This document shows positions 16,616 to 25,609 of a stretch of 64,000 bases of DNA, piece after piece; positions within the stretch are counted from its first letter, which is position 1, and every line of letters starts with the position of its first letter. Under the pieces are notes generated by a model, which did not search any database, was not told the DNA's origin, and saw only the letters and a list, made by a program, of their open reading frames with translations. A program made the position numbers and the translations under genes. The DNA is from Collimonas sp. PA-H2. GTDB taxonomy: Bacteria; Pseudomonadota; Gammaproteobacteria; Burkholderiales; Burkholderiaceae_D. The stretch is taken from contig NZ_PDBX01000002.1 in NCBI RefSeq assembly GCF_002564105.1, positions 248,001 to 312,000 of the forward strand, given 5' to 3'.

Positions 16616-17494
16616 TTATTGTAATACACCCGCTTCACGCAACGCCGCGCGGACGGTTTCATGATATTCAGCGGCCAGCGGCACCAGCGGCAAACGGATG
16701 CCGTCCGCCATCATGCCCATCTCGGTGAGCGCCCATTTCACGGGCAAGGGATTCGGCTCCACAAACAACTTGTTATGCAGAGGCAAAAGCTTGTTGTTCA
16801 ATTTGACAGCTTCCGCCACGTTTCCGTTCATTGCCGCCACGCACAGCAGGTGCATGTCGCGCGGCGCGACGTTGGCGGTCACGGAAATATTGCCCTTGCC
16901 GCCGCAGAACATCAGCGCCATCGCAGTGGCGTCGTCGCCGGAATATACGGCAAATTCAGGCGGCGCCAGGCGAATCAGGTCGGAACCGCGGCCGATGTTG
17001 CCGGTAGCATCCTTGACGCCGATGATTCCCGGCACCTGCGCCAGGCGCAGAATGGTTTCGTTGCTCATGTCGGCAACGGTGCGGCCAGGAACGTTGTACA
17101 GGATAACAGGCAGATCGACCGATTCGGCGATCTTCTTGAAATGCTGGTACATGCCCTCTTGCGTCGGCCGGTTGTAGTAAGGCACGACCTGCAGCGATGC
17201 ATCGGCGCCGGCTTCCTTGGCGAAGCGGGTCAGCTGTATCGCTTCCGCGGTGGAATTGCCGCCGCTGCCGGCGATGATAGGGATGCGCTTGGCGGCGTGA
17301 TCGACCGCCAGCTTGATCAGGGCGCAATGCTCTTCAACCGTGACTGTCGGCGACTCGCCTGAAGTGCCGACGATGACGATCGCATCGGTGCCTTCGGCAA
17401 CGTGCCAATCAATCAGTTTGCGCAAACCCGGCAAGTCGAGACTGCCGTCGGTATGCATGGGAGTAACGATTGCAACAATGCTGCCCTTGATCAT
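16616..17494 (-). CDS. dapA: 4-hydroxy-tetrahydrodipicolinate synthase
   Basis: A 292-aa TIM-barrel aldolase condensing pyruvate and aspartate semialdehyde in lysine and diaminopimelate synthesis. The Schiff-base lysine is in [10 protein letters not shown] (near residue 162); the catalytic triad Thr and Tyr are in VGTSGESPT and [12 protein letters not shown]. Start chosen at 17494 ([13 protein letters not shown]), the family's usual N-terminus; a start at 17584 would add 30 unrelated residues. Followed by bamC after 93 bp containing a palindrome. Confidence 0.96.
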   Translation of the reverse strand: MIKGSIVAIVTPMHTDGSLDLPGLRKLIDWHVAEGTDAIVIVGTSGESPTVTVEEHCALIKLAVDHAAKRIPIIAGSGGNSTAEAIQLTRFAKEAGADASLQVVPYYNRPTQEGMYQHFKKIAESVDLPVILYNVPGRTVADMSNETILRLAQVPGIIGVKDATGNIGRGSDLIRLAPPEFAVYSGDDATAMALMFCGGKGNISVTANVAPRDMHLLCVAAMNGNVAEAVKLNNKLLPLHNKLFVEPNPLPVKWALTEMGMMADGIRLPLVPLAAEYHETVRAALREAGVLQ

Positions 17495-17623
17495 GATCGT
17501 GAATGCGGAAAAATAAAAGACTGATTGTAGCGGATCATAGTGGCTGTGGGGTATTTCCGCTTGTAAAACAAGGTGTAAATACAATTACCTTACGGCAACA
17601 CACCAACTGGACTATTCATGTTT

Positions 17624-18214
17624 TCAGGCGACACGACGCGCCGAAGCTACTCCGCCAGGCTGCTTGATGGCGCACAGCCGCTGCACCATGGCCGCTTTCG
17701 GCTGCTCCACGTAGCCGTCCTCAAAGGCCAGCACATGCCAGCGGCTGGCGCTATCGGCCGCCAGCAAGGCTAGCAATTCGCCCGGCTGCAACAGGAAATC
17801 AGGATTAGAAGGCTTGCCAAAATGCTCATTACCAGCGGCAAATGTTTCGTAAAGTAAAACGCCCTGCGCCGCGATGCTGTCCAGGATCAGCGGAAACAAG
17901 GGACGGTGCAGGTAATTGGTAACCACCACGCCGCTAAACCGATGGGGCCGGAACAGCTGCGCCAGCGCCTCGGCATCGCCGCTTTCCAGGTCAACCTGGC
18001 GGGTAGCAACGCCGACCGCATCGATCTCGGCCAGCGCGGCCGCATCGCGGTCGACCGCCAGCACGCTGAGATTCTGGCTCAGGCTGGCCAGCCACAAGGC
18101 GTGGCGGCCGCTGCCGCATGCCAGATCCAATACGGCGCCGGCCGGGATCAGGCGGCCGAAGCGGCCGATCCAGGGCGAGACAGGATTCGATGCAGGACTG
18201 GTCTCAGTGCTCAT
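17624..18214 (-). CDS. class I SAM-dependent methyltransferase (TehB-like)
   Basis: A 196-aa methyltransferase-fold protein. Motif I is VLDLACGSGRHALWLA (about residues 22-37), followed by VLAVDRDAAALAEID (motif for ribose binding) and FSGVVVTNYLHRPLF. The compact size and motif spacing resemble TehB/UbiE-type methyltransferases acting on small molecules. Start at 18214 is 7 nt after the trpS stop, so it is probably in the trpS operon. Substrate unknown. Confidence 0.82.
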   Translation of the reverse strand: MSTETSPASNPVSPWIGRFGRLIPAGAVLDLACGSGRHALWLASLSQNLSVLAVDRDAAALAEIDAVGVATRQVDLESGDAEALAQLFRPHRFSGVVVTNYLHRPLFPLILDSIAAQGVLLYETFAAGNEHFGKPSNPDFLLQPGELLALLAADSASRWHVLAFEDGYVEQPKAAMVQRLCAIKQPGGVASARRVA

Positions 18215-18221
18215 GGGAGAA

Positions 18222-19424
18222 TTAGCTATAGCCCAGGCCCATGGCTTCGCGCACGTCGCGCATCGTATCCTGCGCCAGCTTGCGTGCGTGGTCGCAGCCA
18301 TCCGCCACGATCGCCCGCACCAGCGACGGATCGTCCAGATATTGCTGGGCCCGCTCGTGCATCGGCTCCTGCTCGCGGATGATGGCGTCGATCACCGGCT
18401 GCTTGCATTCAAGGCAGCCAATGCCGGCGCTGCGGCAGCCCTTGGCGGCCCATGCGCGGGTAGCGTCGTCGGAATACACGACGTGGAACTGCCATACCGG
18501 GCATTTGTCCGGATTGCCCGGATCGGTGCGGCGCACCCGCGCCGGGTCGGTCGGCATGGTGCGCACTTTCTTGCTGACCACGTCCTTTTCCTCGCGCAGG
18601 GCGATGGCGTTGCCATAGCTCTTGGACATCTTCTGCCCGTCCAGCCCCGGCAGGCGCGACGACTCGGTCAACAACGCCTGCGGCTCCGACAATATCAGCT
18701 TGCGGCTGCCTTCGAGGAAACCGAACAGACGCTCGCGGTCTATCATGGACAGGTTCTGGGCATCGTCCAGCATCGCCTTGGCCTGCTCCAGCGCGTTCTC
18801 GCTGCCTTGCTGCTGGAACTGGGTGCGCAGCTCGTTGTACAGCTTGGCGCGCTTGCTGCCGAGCTTCTTGACCGCTTCCTGGGCCTTTTCTTCAAAGCCC
18901 TTTTCCTTGCCGTACAGATGATTGAAGCGGCGCGCGATTTCGCGCATCATTTCTATATGCGGCACCTGGTCGTCGCCCACCGGCACCTGGCTGGCGCGAT
19001 AGATCAGGACGTCGGCCGCCTGCAGCAGCGGATAGCCGAGGAAGCCGTAGGTGGCCAAATCGCGGTCGGCCAGTTTTTCCTGCTGATCCTTGTAGGTCGG
19101 CACCCGCTCCAGCCAGCCCAGCGGCGTAGCCATCGACAGCAGCAGATGCAATTCGGCGTGTTCCGGCACCTTGGACTGGATGAACAAGGTCGCCTGTGAG
19201 GGATCGACGCCGGCCGCCAGCCAGTCGACCAGCATGTCCCAGACACTGGTTTCGATCACGCTGGGATCGTCGTAGTGCGTGGTCAGCGCATGCCAGTCGG
19301 CGACGAAAAACAGGCAAGGCAATTCGGATTGCAGCCTTATCCAGTTTTTCAGCGCGCCGTGATAATGGCCAAGATGCAAGGCGCCGGTCGGGCGCATACC
19401 GGAGACAACACGATCAGGATACAT
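18222..19424 (-). CDS. trpS: tryptophanyl-tRNA synthetase
   Basis: A 400-aa class I aminoacyl-tRNA synthetase charging tRNA-Trp. The HIGH-type motif is in GALHLGHYHGALKNW (near residue 15), KMSKS in LDGQKMSKSYGN (near 225). It has the extended C-terminal part with a Cys pair (GIGCLECKQP) seen in betaproteobacterial TrpRS. Start at 19424 (MYPDRVVSGMRPTG) chosen because upstream codons encode no family sequence and overlap the preceding gene. The protease stop lies 11 nt upstream, supporting an operon. Confidence 0.95.
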   Translation of the reverse strand: MYPDRVVSGMRPTGALHLGHYHGALKNWIRLQSELPCLFFVADWHALTTHYDDPSVIETSVWDMLVDWLAAGVDPSQATLFIQSKVPEHAELHLLLSMATPLGWLERVPTYKDQQEKLADRDLATYGFLGYPLLQAADVLIYRASQVPVGDDQVPHIEMMREIARRFNHLYGKEKGFEEKAQEAVKKLGSKRAKLYNELRTQFQQQGSENALEQAKAMLDDAQNLSMIDRERLFGFLEGSRKLILSEPQALLTESSRLPGLDGQKMSKSYGNAIALREEKDVVSKKVRTMPTDPARVRRTDPGNPDKCPVWQFHVVYSDDATRAWAAKGCRSAGIGCLECKQPVIDAIIREQEPMHERAQQYLDDPSLVRAIVADGCDHARKLAQDTMRDVREAMGLGYS

Positions 19425-19435
19425 GGTTGATTTGG

Positions 19436-20110
19436 TTATCGTAATAAAAAGGAAAGCGGCAAGGTAATGAATTGCAGCACGTCTAGCGCAAATGAGCGAA
19501 CCGGACCGACCCAAAAGTACAGCAACGGCACATCGCCAATTTTAATGAAAAGGAATGCCAGCACAACAAAGAAACCGTAGGGTTCGATTTTCGCAAACTG
19601 ATAGGCATACTTGGTCGGCAGCAAACTTGTCAGGATGCGCCCGCCATCCAGCGGCGGAACCGGAAACAGGTTAAAAGCAAACAACGCCAGATTGACTAGA
19701 ATACCGGCCCTGGCCATCAGCATAAAAAATTCTTGCGCTCCGAAAAATTGCCCCAGCACCTGGTACAGCACGAGCCACATCAGCGCCATGAAGAGATTCG
19801 CCGCGGGCCCGGCCAACGCCACCCAGGCCGAATCGCGCCTGGGCTTGCGCAGCTGGCCGAAATTGATCGGCACCGGCTTGGCGTAACCAAACAAGAAGGC
19901 GCCGCCGGTCGACAAATACAGCGCTATCGGAATCAGGATGGTCCCGAACGGATCGATGTGCTTGATCGGATTGAGGCTCATGCGGCCCAGCATATAAGCG
20001 GTGGGATCGCCGAAATACTTGGCGGCGTAGGCATGCGCGGCTTCGTGCAGCGTAATGGCGAACAACACGGGCAGCGCATACACTGCGACGGTTTGGATAA
20101 GATCATTCAT
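19436..20110 (-). CDS. site-2 protease family (M50) membrane metalloprotease
   Basis: A 224-aa polytopic protein of the small M50 type. The zinc motif HEAAH is in the first membrane segment (ITLHEAAHAYAAKYFG, near residue 22), and the second ligand region is NLFPVPPLDGGRIL (near 150-163). About five membrane segments. No PDZ domain, unlike RseP. Start at 20110 (MNDLIQTVAVYAL). It sits between the YciO-type gene and trpS, a conserved order in betaproteobacteria. Substrate unknown. Confidence 0.88.
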   Translation of the reverse strand: MNDLIQTVAVYALPVLFAITLHEAAHAYAAKYFGDPTAYMLGRMSLNPIKHIDPFGTILIPIALYLSTGGAFLFGYAKPVPINFGQLRKPRRDSAWVALAGPAANLFMALMWLVLYQVLGQFFGAQEFFMLMARAGILVNLALFAFNLFPVPPLDGGRILTSLLPTKYAYQFAKIEPYGFFVVLAFLFIKIGDVPLLYFWVGPVRSFALDVLQFITLPLSFLLR

Positions 20111-20245
20111 GGGCGGGATTCTATCAGAGCAGCGTTGGCATCCGGTACGGGGAACGGTAAAAGATCTGCTCCCGGGATGGTTTGGACAATCGGGAATTAC
20201 AAAAAGACAATATGGACGCCGCAAGCGGCGCCCTGGCAACCGGAA

Positions 20246-20869
20246 TCAAAAACCAAACAAGCCGGCGTCGCCGCGCCCCTGGCGTATCAGTTCCGGCTCG
20301 TCGCCGCTGAGGTCGATCACGGTGGTCGGCTCCAGGCTGCAGGCGCCGCCGTCGATCACCAGTTCGATCTGCTTCTCCAGCTGGTCGCGCACTTCTTCCG
20401 GATCGGTCAAAGCCTGGTCCGCTCCCGGCAAAATCAAGGTGGTGCCGATCAGCGGCTGCCCCAGTTCTTCCAGCACCGCGCTGACGATACTGTGCTGCGG
20501 TACGCGCAGGCCGATAGTCTTGCGCGCCGGATGGCTGAGACGGCGCGGCACTTCCTTGGTGGCTTCGAGAATGAAGGTATAAGCGCCCGGCGTTGCGCTT
20601 TTCAGCAGCCGGAACTGACGGTTGTCGACCTTGGCGTACAGCGAGATTTCGCTCAGGTCGCGGCACAGCATGGTCAGATGGTGCTTGTCGTCGACGCCGC
20701 GGATGCGCCTGACCCGGTCTACCGCGTCCTTGTTGTCCAGCTGGCAGACCAGCGCATAGCAGCAATCGGTAGGCAAGGCGACGATGCCGCCGGCCTGGAT
20801 GATTTGCACCGCCTGCTTGATCAGGCGCAATTGCGGATTGTCCGGGTGGATCTGGAAAAACTGGCTCAT
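20246..20869 (-). CDS. YciO/Sua5/YrdC family protein (L-threonylcarbamoyladenylate synthase-like)
   Basis: A 207-aa YrdC-fold protein. It begins MSQFFQIHPDNPQLRLIKQA and includes GGIVALPTDCCYALVCQLDN and KHHLTMLCRDLSEIS, matching YciO more than TsaC. TsaC/Sua5 proteins make threonylcarbamoyl-AMP for t6A37 tRNA modification; the YciO branch binds RNA and has weaker or unclear activity. First gene of the run YciO-like, M50 protease, trpS, methyltransferase. No strong ribosome-binding site seen. Confidence 0.85.
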   Translation of the reverse strand: MSQFFQIHPDNPQLRLIKQAVQIIQAGGIVALPTDCCYALVCQLDNKDAVDRVRRIRGVDDKHHLTMLCRDLSEISLYAKVDNRQFRLLKSATPGAYTFILEATKEVPRRLSHPARKTIGLRVPQHSIVSAVLEELGQPLIGTTLILPGADQALTDPEEVRDQLEKQIELVIDGGACSLEPTTVIDLSGDEPELIRQGRGDAGLFGF

Positions 20870-20883
20870 GGCTGTTCAGCTCA

Positions 20884-20922
20884 AAAAATGAAAAACGGCG
20901 CTAACCCGAAGGTCAGCGCCGT
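20884..20922 (-). terminator. rho-independent terminator of htpX
   Basis: On the minus strand a 12-bp stem (20911-20922 with 20895-20906; one internal G-T pair) closed by a TTCG tetraloop and followed by a T-rich tail interrupted by single bases. It lies 15 nt past the htpX stop and before the YciO-type gene. Confidence 0.9.
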
Positions 20923-20936
20923 CGAATCAAGAAAAA

Positions 20937-21821
20937 TTACAGGGCAGTGACTTGCGGATTACGCAAGGCTGCGATGCGTTGTTCGATCGGCGGATGGCTG
21001 GAAAACAGCGCCATGAAACCGGGCTTGTCGTTGATGCCCAGGGCTGCCATCGATTCCGGCAAGGTCGCGGGCTCAATCCCGCCCAGGCGCGCCAGCGCGT
21101 TCTGCATCGGCAAAGCGCTGCCCAGCAGTTTGGCGGAGCCGGCGTCGGCGCGGAATTCGCGATGGCGCGAGAACCAAGCCACGATCAGCGACGCGCCTAT
21201 ACCCAGCACAATCTGCGATACCAGCACAGTCGCCATATAGCCGATGCCAGGACCATCATTATTGCCACGCGACAAGGCGCGGTCGACAGCATAACCGATG
21301 ACGCGCGACAGGAACACCACAAAAGTGTTCACCACGCCCTGAATCAGGGTCATGGTCACCATGTCGCCATTGGCGATGTGGGCGATTTCGTGGCCCAGCA
21401 CTGCTTCGACTTCTTCCTTGGTCATGCTTTCCAGCAGACCGGTCGATACCGCGACCAGCGCCGAATTCTTGAAAGCGCCGGTGGCGAAGGCATTGGCGTC
21501 GCCCTGATACACGGCCACTTCAGGCATGCCGATGCCGGCGCGCTGCGCCAGCTTGCCGACCGTATCCACCAGCCACATCTCGGTCGAATTAGACGGCGAG
21601 GCAATCACACGGGCGCCGGTCGACCATTTCGCCATCTGCTTGCTGATCAGCAGCGAGAAGATCGATCCGGTGAAGCCGACCACCAGCGAAAACACCATCA
21701 GCATCGGCAGGTTGAGGCCGGCGCGAGTCAGGAAACGGTCCACGCCCAATAGCGACAGCACGACGCTCATGACAAGCATCACTGCGATATTGGTAGCAAG
21801 GAACAAGAAAATACGTTTCAT
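20937..21821 (-). CDS. htpX: membrane-bound zinc protease HtpX
   Basis: A 294-aa M48B metalloprotease of the inner membrane, involved in quality control of membrane proteins together with FtsH. The N-terminus has two membrane segments ([18 protein letters not shown] and a second near residue 40). The zinc motif is [12 protein letters not shown] (near 140), with a later Glu ligand in [17 protein letters not shown]. Start at 21821 has GGAG upstream. It is closed by its own terminator, so it is a single gene. Confidence 0.95.
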   Translation of the reverse strand: MKRIFLFLATNIAVMLVMSVVLSLLGVDRFLTRAGLNLPMLMVFSLVVGFTGSIFSLLISKQMAKWSTGARVIASPSNSTEMWLVDTVGKLAQRAGIGMPEVAVYQGDANAFATGAFKNSALVAVSTGLLESMTKEEVEAVLGHEIAHIANGDMVTMTLIQGVVNTFVVFLSRVIGYAVDRALSRGNNDGPGIGYMATVLVSQIVLGIGASLIVAWFSRHREFRADAGSAKLLGSALPMQNALARLGGIEPATLPESMAALGINDKPGFMALFSSHPPIEQRIAALRNPQVTAL

Positions 21822-21939
21822 GTGGAAACTCCAAAATGGGGAAAGAAGTGTCTTTAAAATAAGGTCGCCGACCCAAATTTCAAGAGTGCGGCGGCCAATT
21901 ATGCCAGACTGCCTGCAGCAGAAAACAAAGCAATTAAAC

Positions 21940-21975
21940 AATATTCACGCCAATATTCACGCCAATATTCACGCC
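21940..21975. repeat. three exact tandem copies of a 12-bp unit
   Basis: AATATTCACGCC is repeated three times head to tail at 21940-21951, 21952-21963 and 21964-21975, about 120 bp upstream of the htpX start. It may be a slippage-prone repeat or a set of binding sites. Confidence 0.75.
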
Positions 21976-22072
21976 TGATGCCGCCGAACTCAGTTATCCC
22001 CTCCCATTCTTCCACAAAATCTGCCGGCTGTTCCTGCTGCTGCCGGCTTAGGGCTAGCCGATGCCGCAGCAA

Positions 22073-22726
22073 TCACTTTTGCATCACGGACTGGAATAGC
22101 GGCGATGCAAGCAAGCCGTCCAGCCAGCCGGCCAGGCTCTGGTACCGGCTGGCATAAAACCACTCCGGGTCGACCGCCACGAATTGCCGTACGAACGGGA
22201 AAATCGCCATATCGGCCAGGCCTCTCTTGTCCCCGTTGAGGAAACCGCTGGCAGCAATCCGTGTATCCAGCTGCGCCAGGATTGCTTCGCCCTGCTCACG
22301 GTAATGGCTGGCGGAATACTCCGGAAAGCGCTCCGCATACTTGTAGCGGTCCAGTAGACCCTTGAAAGCGCCATCGTTTTGCACGATCAGTTCCTGCGTC
22401 TGCCGCACCACTTCGGGATCCGTGCTCAGCCATTGTTCCGGGTCGTTCTGCGCCAGCGCCCAGCGCATGATGTCGAGGCTTTGCTCAAGCACGGCGCCGC
22501 CAGGCAACGCCAGCACCGGCACCGTGCCCTTGGGTGAACAGTCCAGCATGGCTTGCGGCTTGTTCCGCAGGCTGACCTCATGCATCTCGACCTCGACGCC
22601 GCTGATCTTGACAGCGAGGCGGGCGCGGATGGCGTATGGGCAACGACGAAAGGTGAATAAAATCGGCTTCAAATCAATCAACCTGCAAAAATTAATGCCA
22701 ATAAAATAACACAGATGCAACCACAT
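22073..22726 (-). CDS. glutathione S-transferase family protein
   Basis: A GST-fold protein of up to 217 aa. The thioredoxin-like N-domain contains KPILFTFRRCPYAIRARLAV (Cys-Pro-Tyr at the usual active site position) and GTVPVLALPGG; the helical C-domain follows. The annotated ATG at 22726 gives about 18 N-terminal residues unlike the family (which usually starts just before KPIL); in-frame TTG codons near 22680 preceded by AGG may be the true start. Divergent from the acyltransferase-like gene. Substrate unknown. Confidence 0.78.
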   Translation of the reverse strand: MWLHLCYFIGINFCRLIDLKPILFTFRRCPYAIRARLAVKISGVEVEMHEVSLRNKPQAMLDCSPKGTVPVLALPGGAVLEQSLDIMRWALAQNDPEQWLSTDPEVVRQTQELIVQNDGAFKGLLDRYKYAERFPEYSASHYREQGEAILAQLDTRIAASGFLNGDKRGLADMAIFPFVRQFVAVDPEWFYASRYQSLAGWLDGLLASPLFQSVMQK

Positions 22727-22849
22727 CGTTATTCACGCGGCGGCTGCTTGAAGGTGCGCTGAATTCTGCTATCTTTGCCGCACGGAAATTATTGGAGCCC
22801 CTATGCACAGTTCAACACCGCCGCCTGTCCTGCATGCGGCCGATCATCC

Positions 22850-23914
22850 ATGACGCGCCGCCTGGCATCGGTCGATGCATTGCGCGGCTGCACCGTAGCA
22901 GCAATGCTGCTGGTGAACGACCCGGGCGACTGGGGCCACGTCTACGCCCCGCTGGAGCATTCTGCCTGGCACGGCTGCACGCCGACCGACCTGGTGTTTC
23001 CGTTTTTCCTGTTCATGGTCGGCCTCTCCACCGCCCTCGGCATCGAACCGCGCGTGGCGCAAGGCGGAGATCGCGCGGCATTGACGCGGGCGGCCTTGCT
23101 GCGGGCCTTGCGGATCGTGGCGCTGGGCCTGGCGATCAATCTGCTGGCCTGGCTGATCATGCCTGGCGTGCATTTACGCGCGCCGGGAGTGCTACAGCGG
23201 ATCGGACTGTGCTTTGCCGCCACCGCACTGTTTGCGATCCACACCCGGCCGCGCACGCAATGGGGCGCAATCGTCGCCATCCTGCTCGGTTACTGGGGCT
23301 TGCTGGCGCTGGGCGGTTCGCTGGACCCCTGGGTCAACCTGGTCAGCCGCAGCGATAGCGCCATCTTCGGGAAACTGGTATATCAAATCGATCCGCTCAG
23401 CGGCCGCGGCCATGATCCGGAAGGCTTGCTTGCGACGCTGCCGTCTCTGGCCACTTGCCTACTCGGCCTGTGCGCCGGCCGCTGGCTGCGCACAGACCAG
23501 CTGAAACCGCTGCTCATCGCCGGCATTGCCGCGTTGGCCTTGGGCGCGCTGTGGTCGCTGGCGCTGCCGTTCAACAAAAATCTGTGGACGCCGTCGTTCG
23601 TGCTCTGGTGCGCCGGCTGGGCCATGCTGGCAACGCTGCTGTTGCATTGGCTGATCGACCGGCGCGGCTGGCCGGCGCTGGGGCGCCGCTTCGGCGTCAA
23701 TGCCATTGCCGCTTATGCGGGGTCGGAACTGATGCAGATCCTGCTGCCCGGCCTGGGCTGGCAAGAGCCGCTTTATCAGCACTTGTTCGCAGGATGGATC
23801 GCGCCGCTGGCCGGAGCGCAGCTCGCTTCGCTGGCGTTTGCAGTGGCCTTCGTCGCCCTGTGGTGGCTGATCGTCTACGTGATGGACCTGCGGCGCTGGT
23901 ATATCAAACTATAG
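22850..23914 (+). CDS. heparan-alpha-glucosaminide N-acetyltransferase-like membrane protein
   Basis: A 354-aa polytopic protein with about ten membrane segments. The start RRLASVDALRGCTVAAMLLV and the segment TPTDLVFPFFLFMVGLS are the signature of the DUF5009/HGSNAT-like acyltransferases (NagX group), which are related to YeiB/OpgC-type acyltransferases. The catalytic His of the family would lie in the early periplasmic loop (AWHGCTPTDL). Start at 22850 (MTRRLASV) is preferred to 22775, which adds non-homologous sequence. Substrate unknown; transfer of an acetyl group to an amino sugar is the family expectation. Confidence 0.78.
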   Translation: MTRRLASVDALRGCTVAAMLLVNDPGDWGHVYAPLEHSAWHGCTPTDLVFPFFLFMVGLSTALGIEPRVAQGGDRAALTRAALLRALRIVALGLAINLLAWLIMPGVHLRAPGVLQRIGLCFAATALFAIHTRPRTQWGAIVAILLGYWGLLALGGSLDPWVNLVSRSDSAIFGKLVYQIDPLSGRGHDPEGLLATLPSLATCLLGLCAGRWLRTDQLKPLLIAGIAALALGALWSLALPFNKNLWTPSFVLWCAGWAMLATLLLHWLIDRRGWPALGRRFGVNAIAAYAGSELMQILLPGLGWQEPLYQHLFAGWIAPLAGAQLASLAFAVAFVALWWLIVYVMDLRRWYIKL

Positions 23915-23917
23915 CCC

Positions 23918-24232
23918 TCAGCGGAAGAACAGCAGCCTGGTCAGGAACGTATAGTCGGCCTCGGTCGCCATCAGGGCCACCAGCACCAGCAGGCAAAGCG
24001 GCGGCACCAGGATGGCGAACACCAGCGCCAGCCGCTCCCACGCCATGTGCATGAAAAAGGCGACGATCAGCCCTGCCTTCATCAGCATCAGGACGATAAT
24101 CAGGGTCCAGCGCAGATAGCTATGGAAATTGAAGTAGTCGACCAGATAAGACAGCGTGCTGAGCACAAACAGCAGCCCCCAGATCTTGAGGTAGAGGCTG
24201 ATCGGATGTTGTTGTCCTGTGGCGGAAGTCAT
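23918..24232 (-). CDS. cytochrome c oxidase subunit IV-type protein
   Basis: A 104-aa protein with three membrane segments (IWGLLFVLSTLSYLVDYF, TLIIVLMLMKAGLIVAFFM, LVFAILVPPLCLLVLVAL), matching the small bacterial subunit IV (CtaF/CoxF-like) that stabilises the heme-copper oxidase. It is the last gene of the oxidase operon, 8 bp after subunit III, and its end nearly meets the convergent acyltransferase-like gene (3-bp gap). Confidence 0.82.
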   Translation of the reverse strand: MTSATGQQHPISLYLKIWGLLFVLSTLSYLVDYFNFHSYLRWTLIIVLMLMKAGLIVAFFMHMAWERLALVFAILVPPLCLLVLVALMATEADYTFLTRLLFFR

Positions 24233-24240
24233 GAGCGCAC

Positions 24241-24957
24241 CTACCAGAGATAGAACAAGGCAAAAATGAAAACCCAGACCAGGTCGACGAAGTGCCAGTA
24301 CAAGCCGGCGATTTCAACGATCTGGTAATTGCCGCCCGTGCCACCCTTGCCGCCGGGCCCGTCATAACGGCCTTTCAGCAAGCGCACGGCGACTATAATC
24401 AGGTAAATCACGCCGGCGCTCACGTGCAAGCCATGGAAGCCGGTGATCATGAAAAAAGTCGAGCCGAACTGCGGCGCGCCCATCGGATTGCCCCAGGGCC
24501 GCACGCCTTCCTGCAAAATCAGCTTGCTCCACTCAAACACCTGCATGCTGACGAAACAGACGCCAAAAGCGGCGGTGACAAACATCAGGACCGCCGCCCG
24601 CACGCGCTCGCGGCGATAGGCGAAATTGACTGCCATCGCCATGGTGCCGCTACTGCTGATGAGGACGAAAGTCATGATGGCGATCAGCAGCAGAGGCACC
24701 TCGGCGGCGCCTATCTTCAGGCTGAACACCAGGCTCGGATTGGGCCAGGGAATGGTGCTGGAAATGCGCACCGTCATGTAGCCGGTCAGGAAGCAGCTGA
24801 AGATGAAGGTGTCGGACAGCAGGAAAATCCACATCATCGCCTTGCCCCAGGACACCTGGAACGCGCGCTGGTCAGACGACCAGTCAGCCACCAGCTGGCG
24901 CCAGCGGCCGTGGCCGGATGCTTCTGCCGTGCTTGCCGGCGGAGTTGCAATGCTCAT
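24241..24957 (-). CDS. cytochrome c oxidase subunit III
   Basis: A 238-aa membrane protein of the heme-copper oxidase subunit III family with about five membrane segments, including MMWIFLLSDTFIFSCFLTGY and the conserved ITGFHGLHVSAGVIYLI. The C-terminus GLYWHFVDLVWVFIFALFYL is diagnostic. Start at 24957 is preceded by GGGG; an upstream ATG at 24996 overlaps the previous gene and adds 13 residues. Located in the caa3-type operon. Confidence 0.88.
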   Translation of the reverse strand: MSIATPPASTAEASGHGRWRQLVADWSSDQRAFQVSWGKAMMWIFLLSDTFIFSCFLTGYMTVRISSTIPWPNPSLVFSLKIGAAEVPLLLIAIMTFVLISSSGTMAMAVNFAYRRERVRAAVLMFVTAAFGVCFVSMQVFEWSKLILQEGVRPWGNPMGAPQFGSTFFMITGFHGLHVSAGVIYLIIVAVRLLKGRYDGPGGKGGTGGNYQIVEIAGLYWHFVDLVWVFIFALFYLW

Positions 24958-24967
24958 ATATCCCCCT

Positions 24968-25609
24968 TCAACGGGTACCGCACACCATGCGCACAAAATC
25001 CGGCGTCAGCCAGCCCAGCGCGGCAAACAGCAGCAGCCAGACCGCCAGCAGGAAGTGCCAGTAGCGCGCGCACAGGCGGATACGCCAGGCCAGCCGGCGC
25101 GGCTGCTGGCGCCAGGAGCCGGCGGCAGCCATGCCCCAGCCGACCAGGCCGCCCGTCACATGCAGGGCGTGCATGGCGGTCAGCAAGTAAAAAAAACTGC
25201 CGGCCGGATTGCCGCTGGCGGTCACGTGAATCGCCTGCAGCGCCTGCCATCCCCATAGCTGGGCGGCGAGGAAGGCGATGCTGCAGGCACCCGCCAGCAA
25301 CAGCAGGCTGCGGGCGCGTTCCATCTGATGGTTGTTGGCGGCGGCGACTGCAAGCTGTAAAACAACGCTGGCGATCGCCAGTATCGAGGTGCTCAGCCAG
25401 AGCTGCCAAGGCATCGCCAGCGGCGACCAGTCGGCGGCATCCATGCGCATGATGTAGGCCGCGATGAACAGCAGGAACAAGGCGCTGGCGACCGCCATGA
25501 ACAGCCACAGGGCGACGCTGATGGCGGCGTAGCGGCGCTCAAGCGGGTTGTCCGCAGCCGGTTTGCCGTAACCGCCGCCCGATGATTTCAAGATCGCAGC
25601 GTCGCTCAT
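24968..25609 (-). CDS. second subunit III-type oxidase protein
   Basis: A 213-aa five-helix protein also of the subunit III family: FLLFIAAYIMRMDAADW, LTAMHALHVTGGLVGWGM and ARYWHFLLAVWLLLFAAL parallel the motifs in the next gene but the two are clearly distinct in sequence. Its ATG overlaps the stop of subunit I (ATGA). Two subunit III-like genes side by side are known in some proteobacterial caa3/ba3-like clusters; one may have taken over a structural role. Confidence 0.8.
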   Translation of the reverse strand: MSDAAILKSSGGGYGKPAADNPLERRYAAISVALWLFMAVASALFLLFIAAYIMRMDAADWSPLAMPWQLWLSTSILAIASVVLQLAVAAANNHQMERARSLLLLAGACSIAFLAAQLWGWQALQAIHVTASGNPAGSFFYLLTAMHALHVTGGLVGWGMAAAGSWRQQPRRLAWRIRLCARYWHFLLAVWLLLFAALGWLTPDFVRMVCGTR

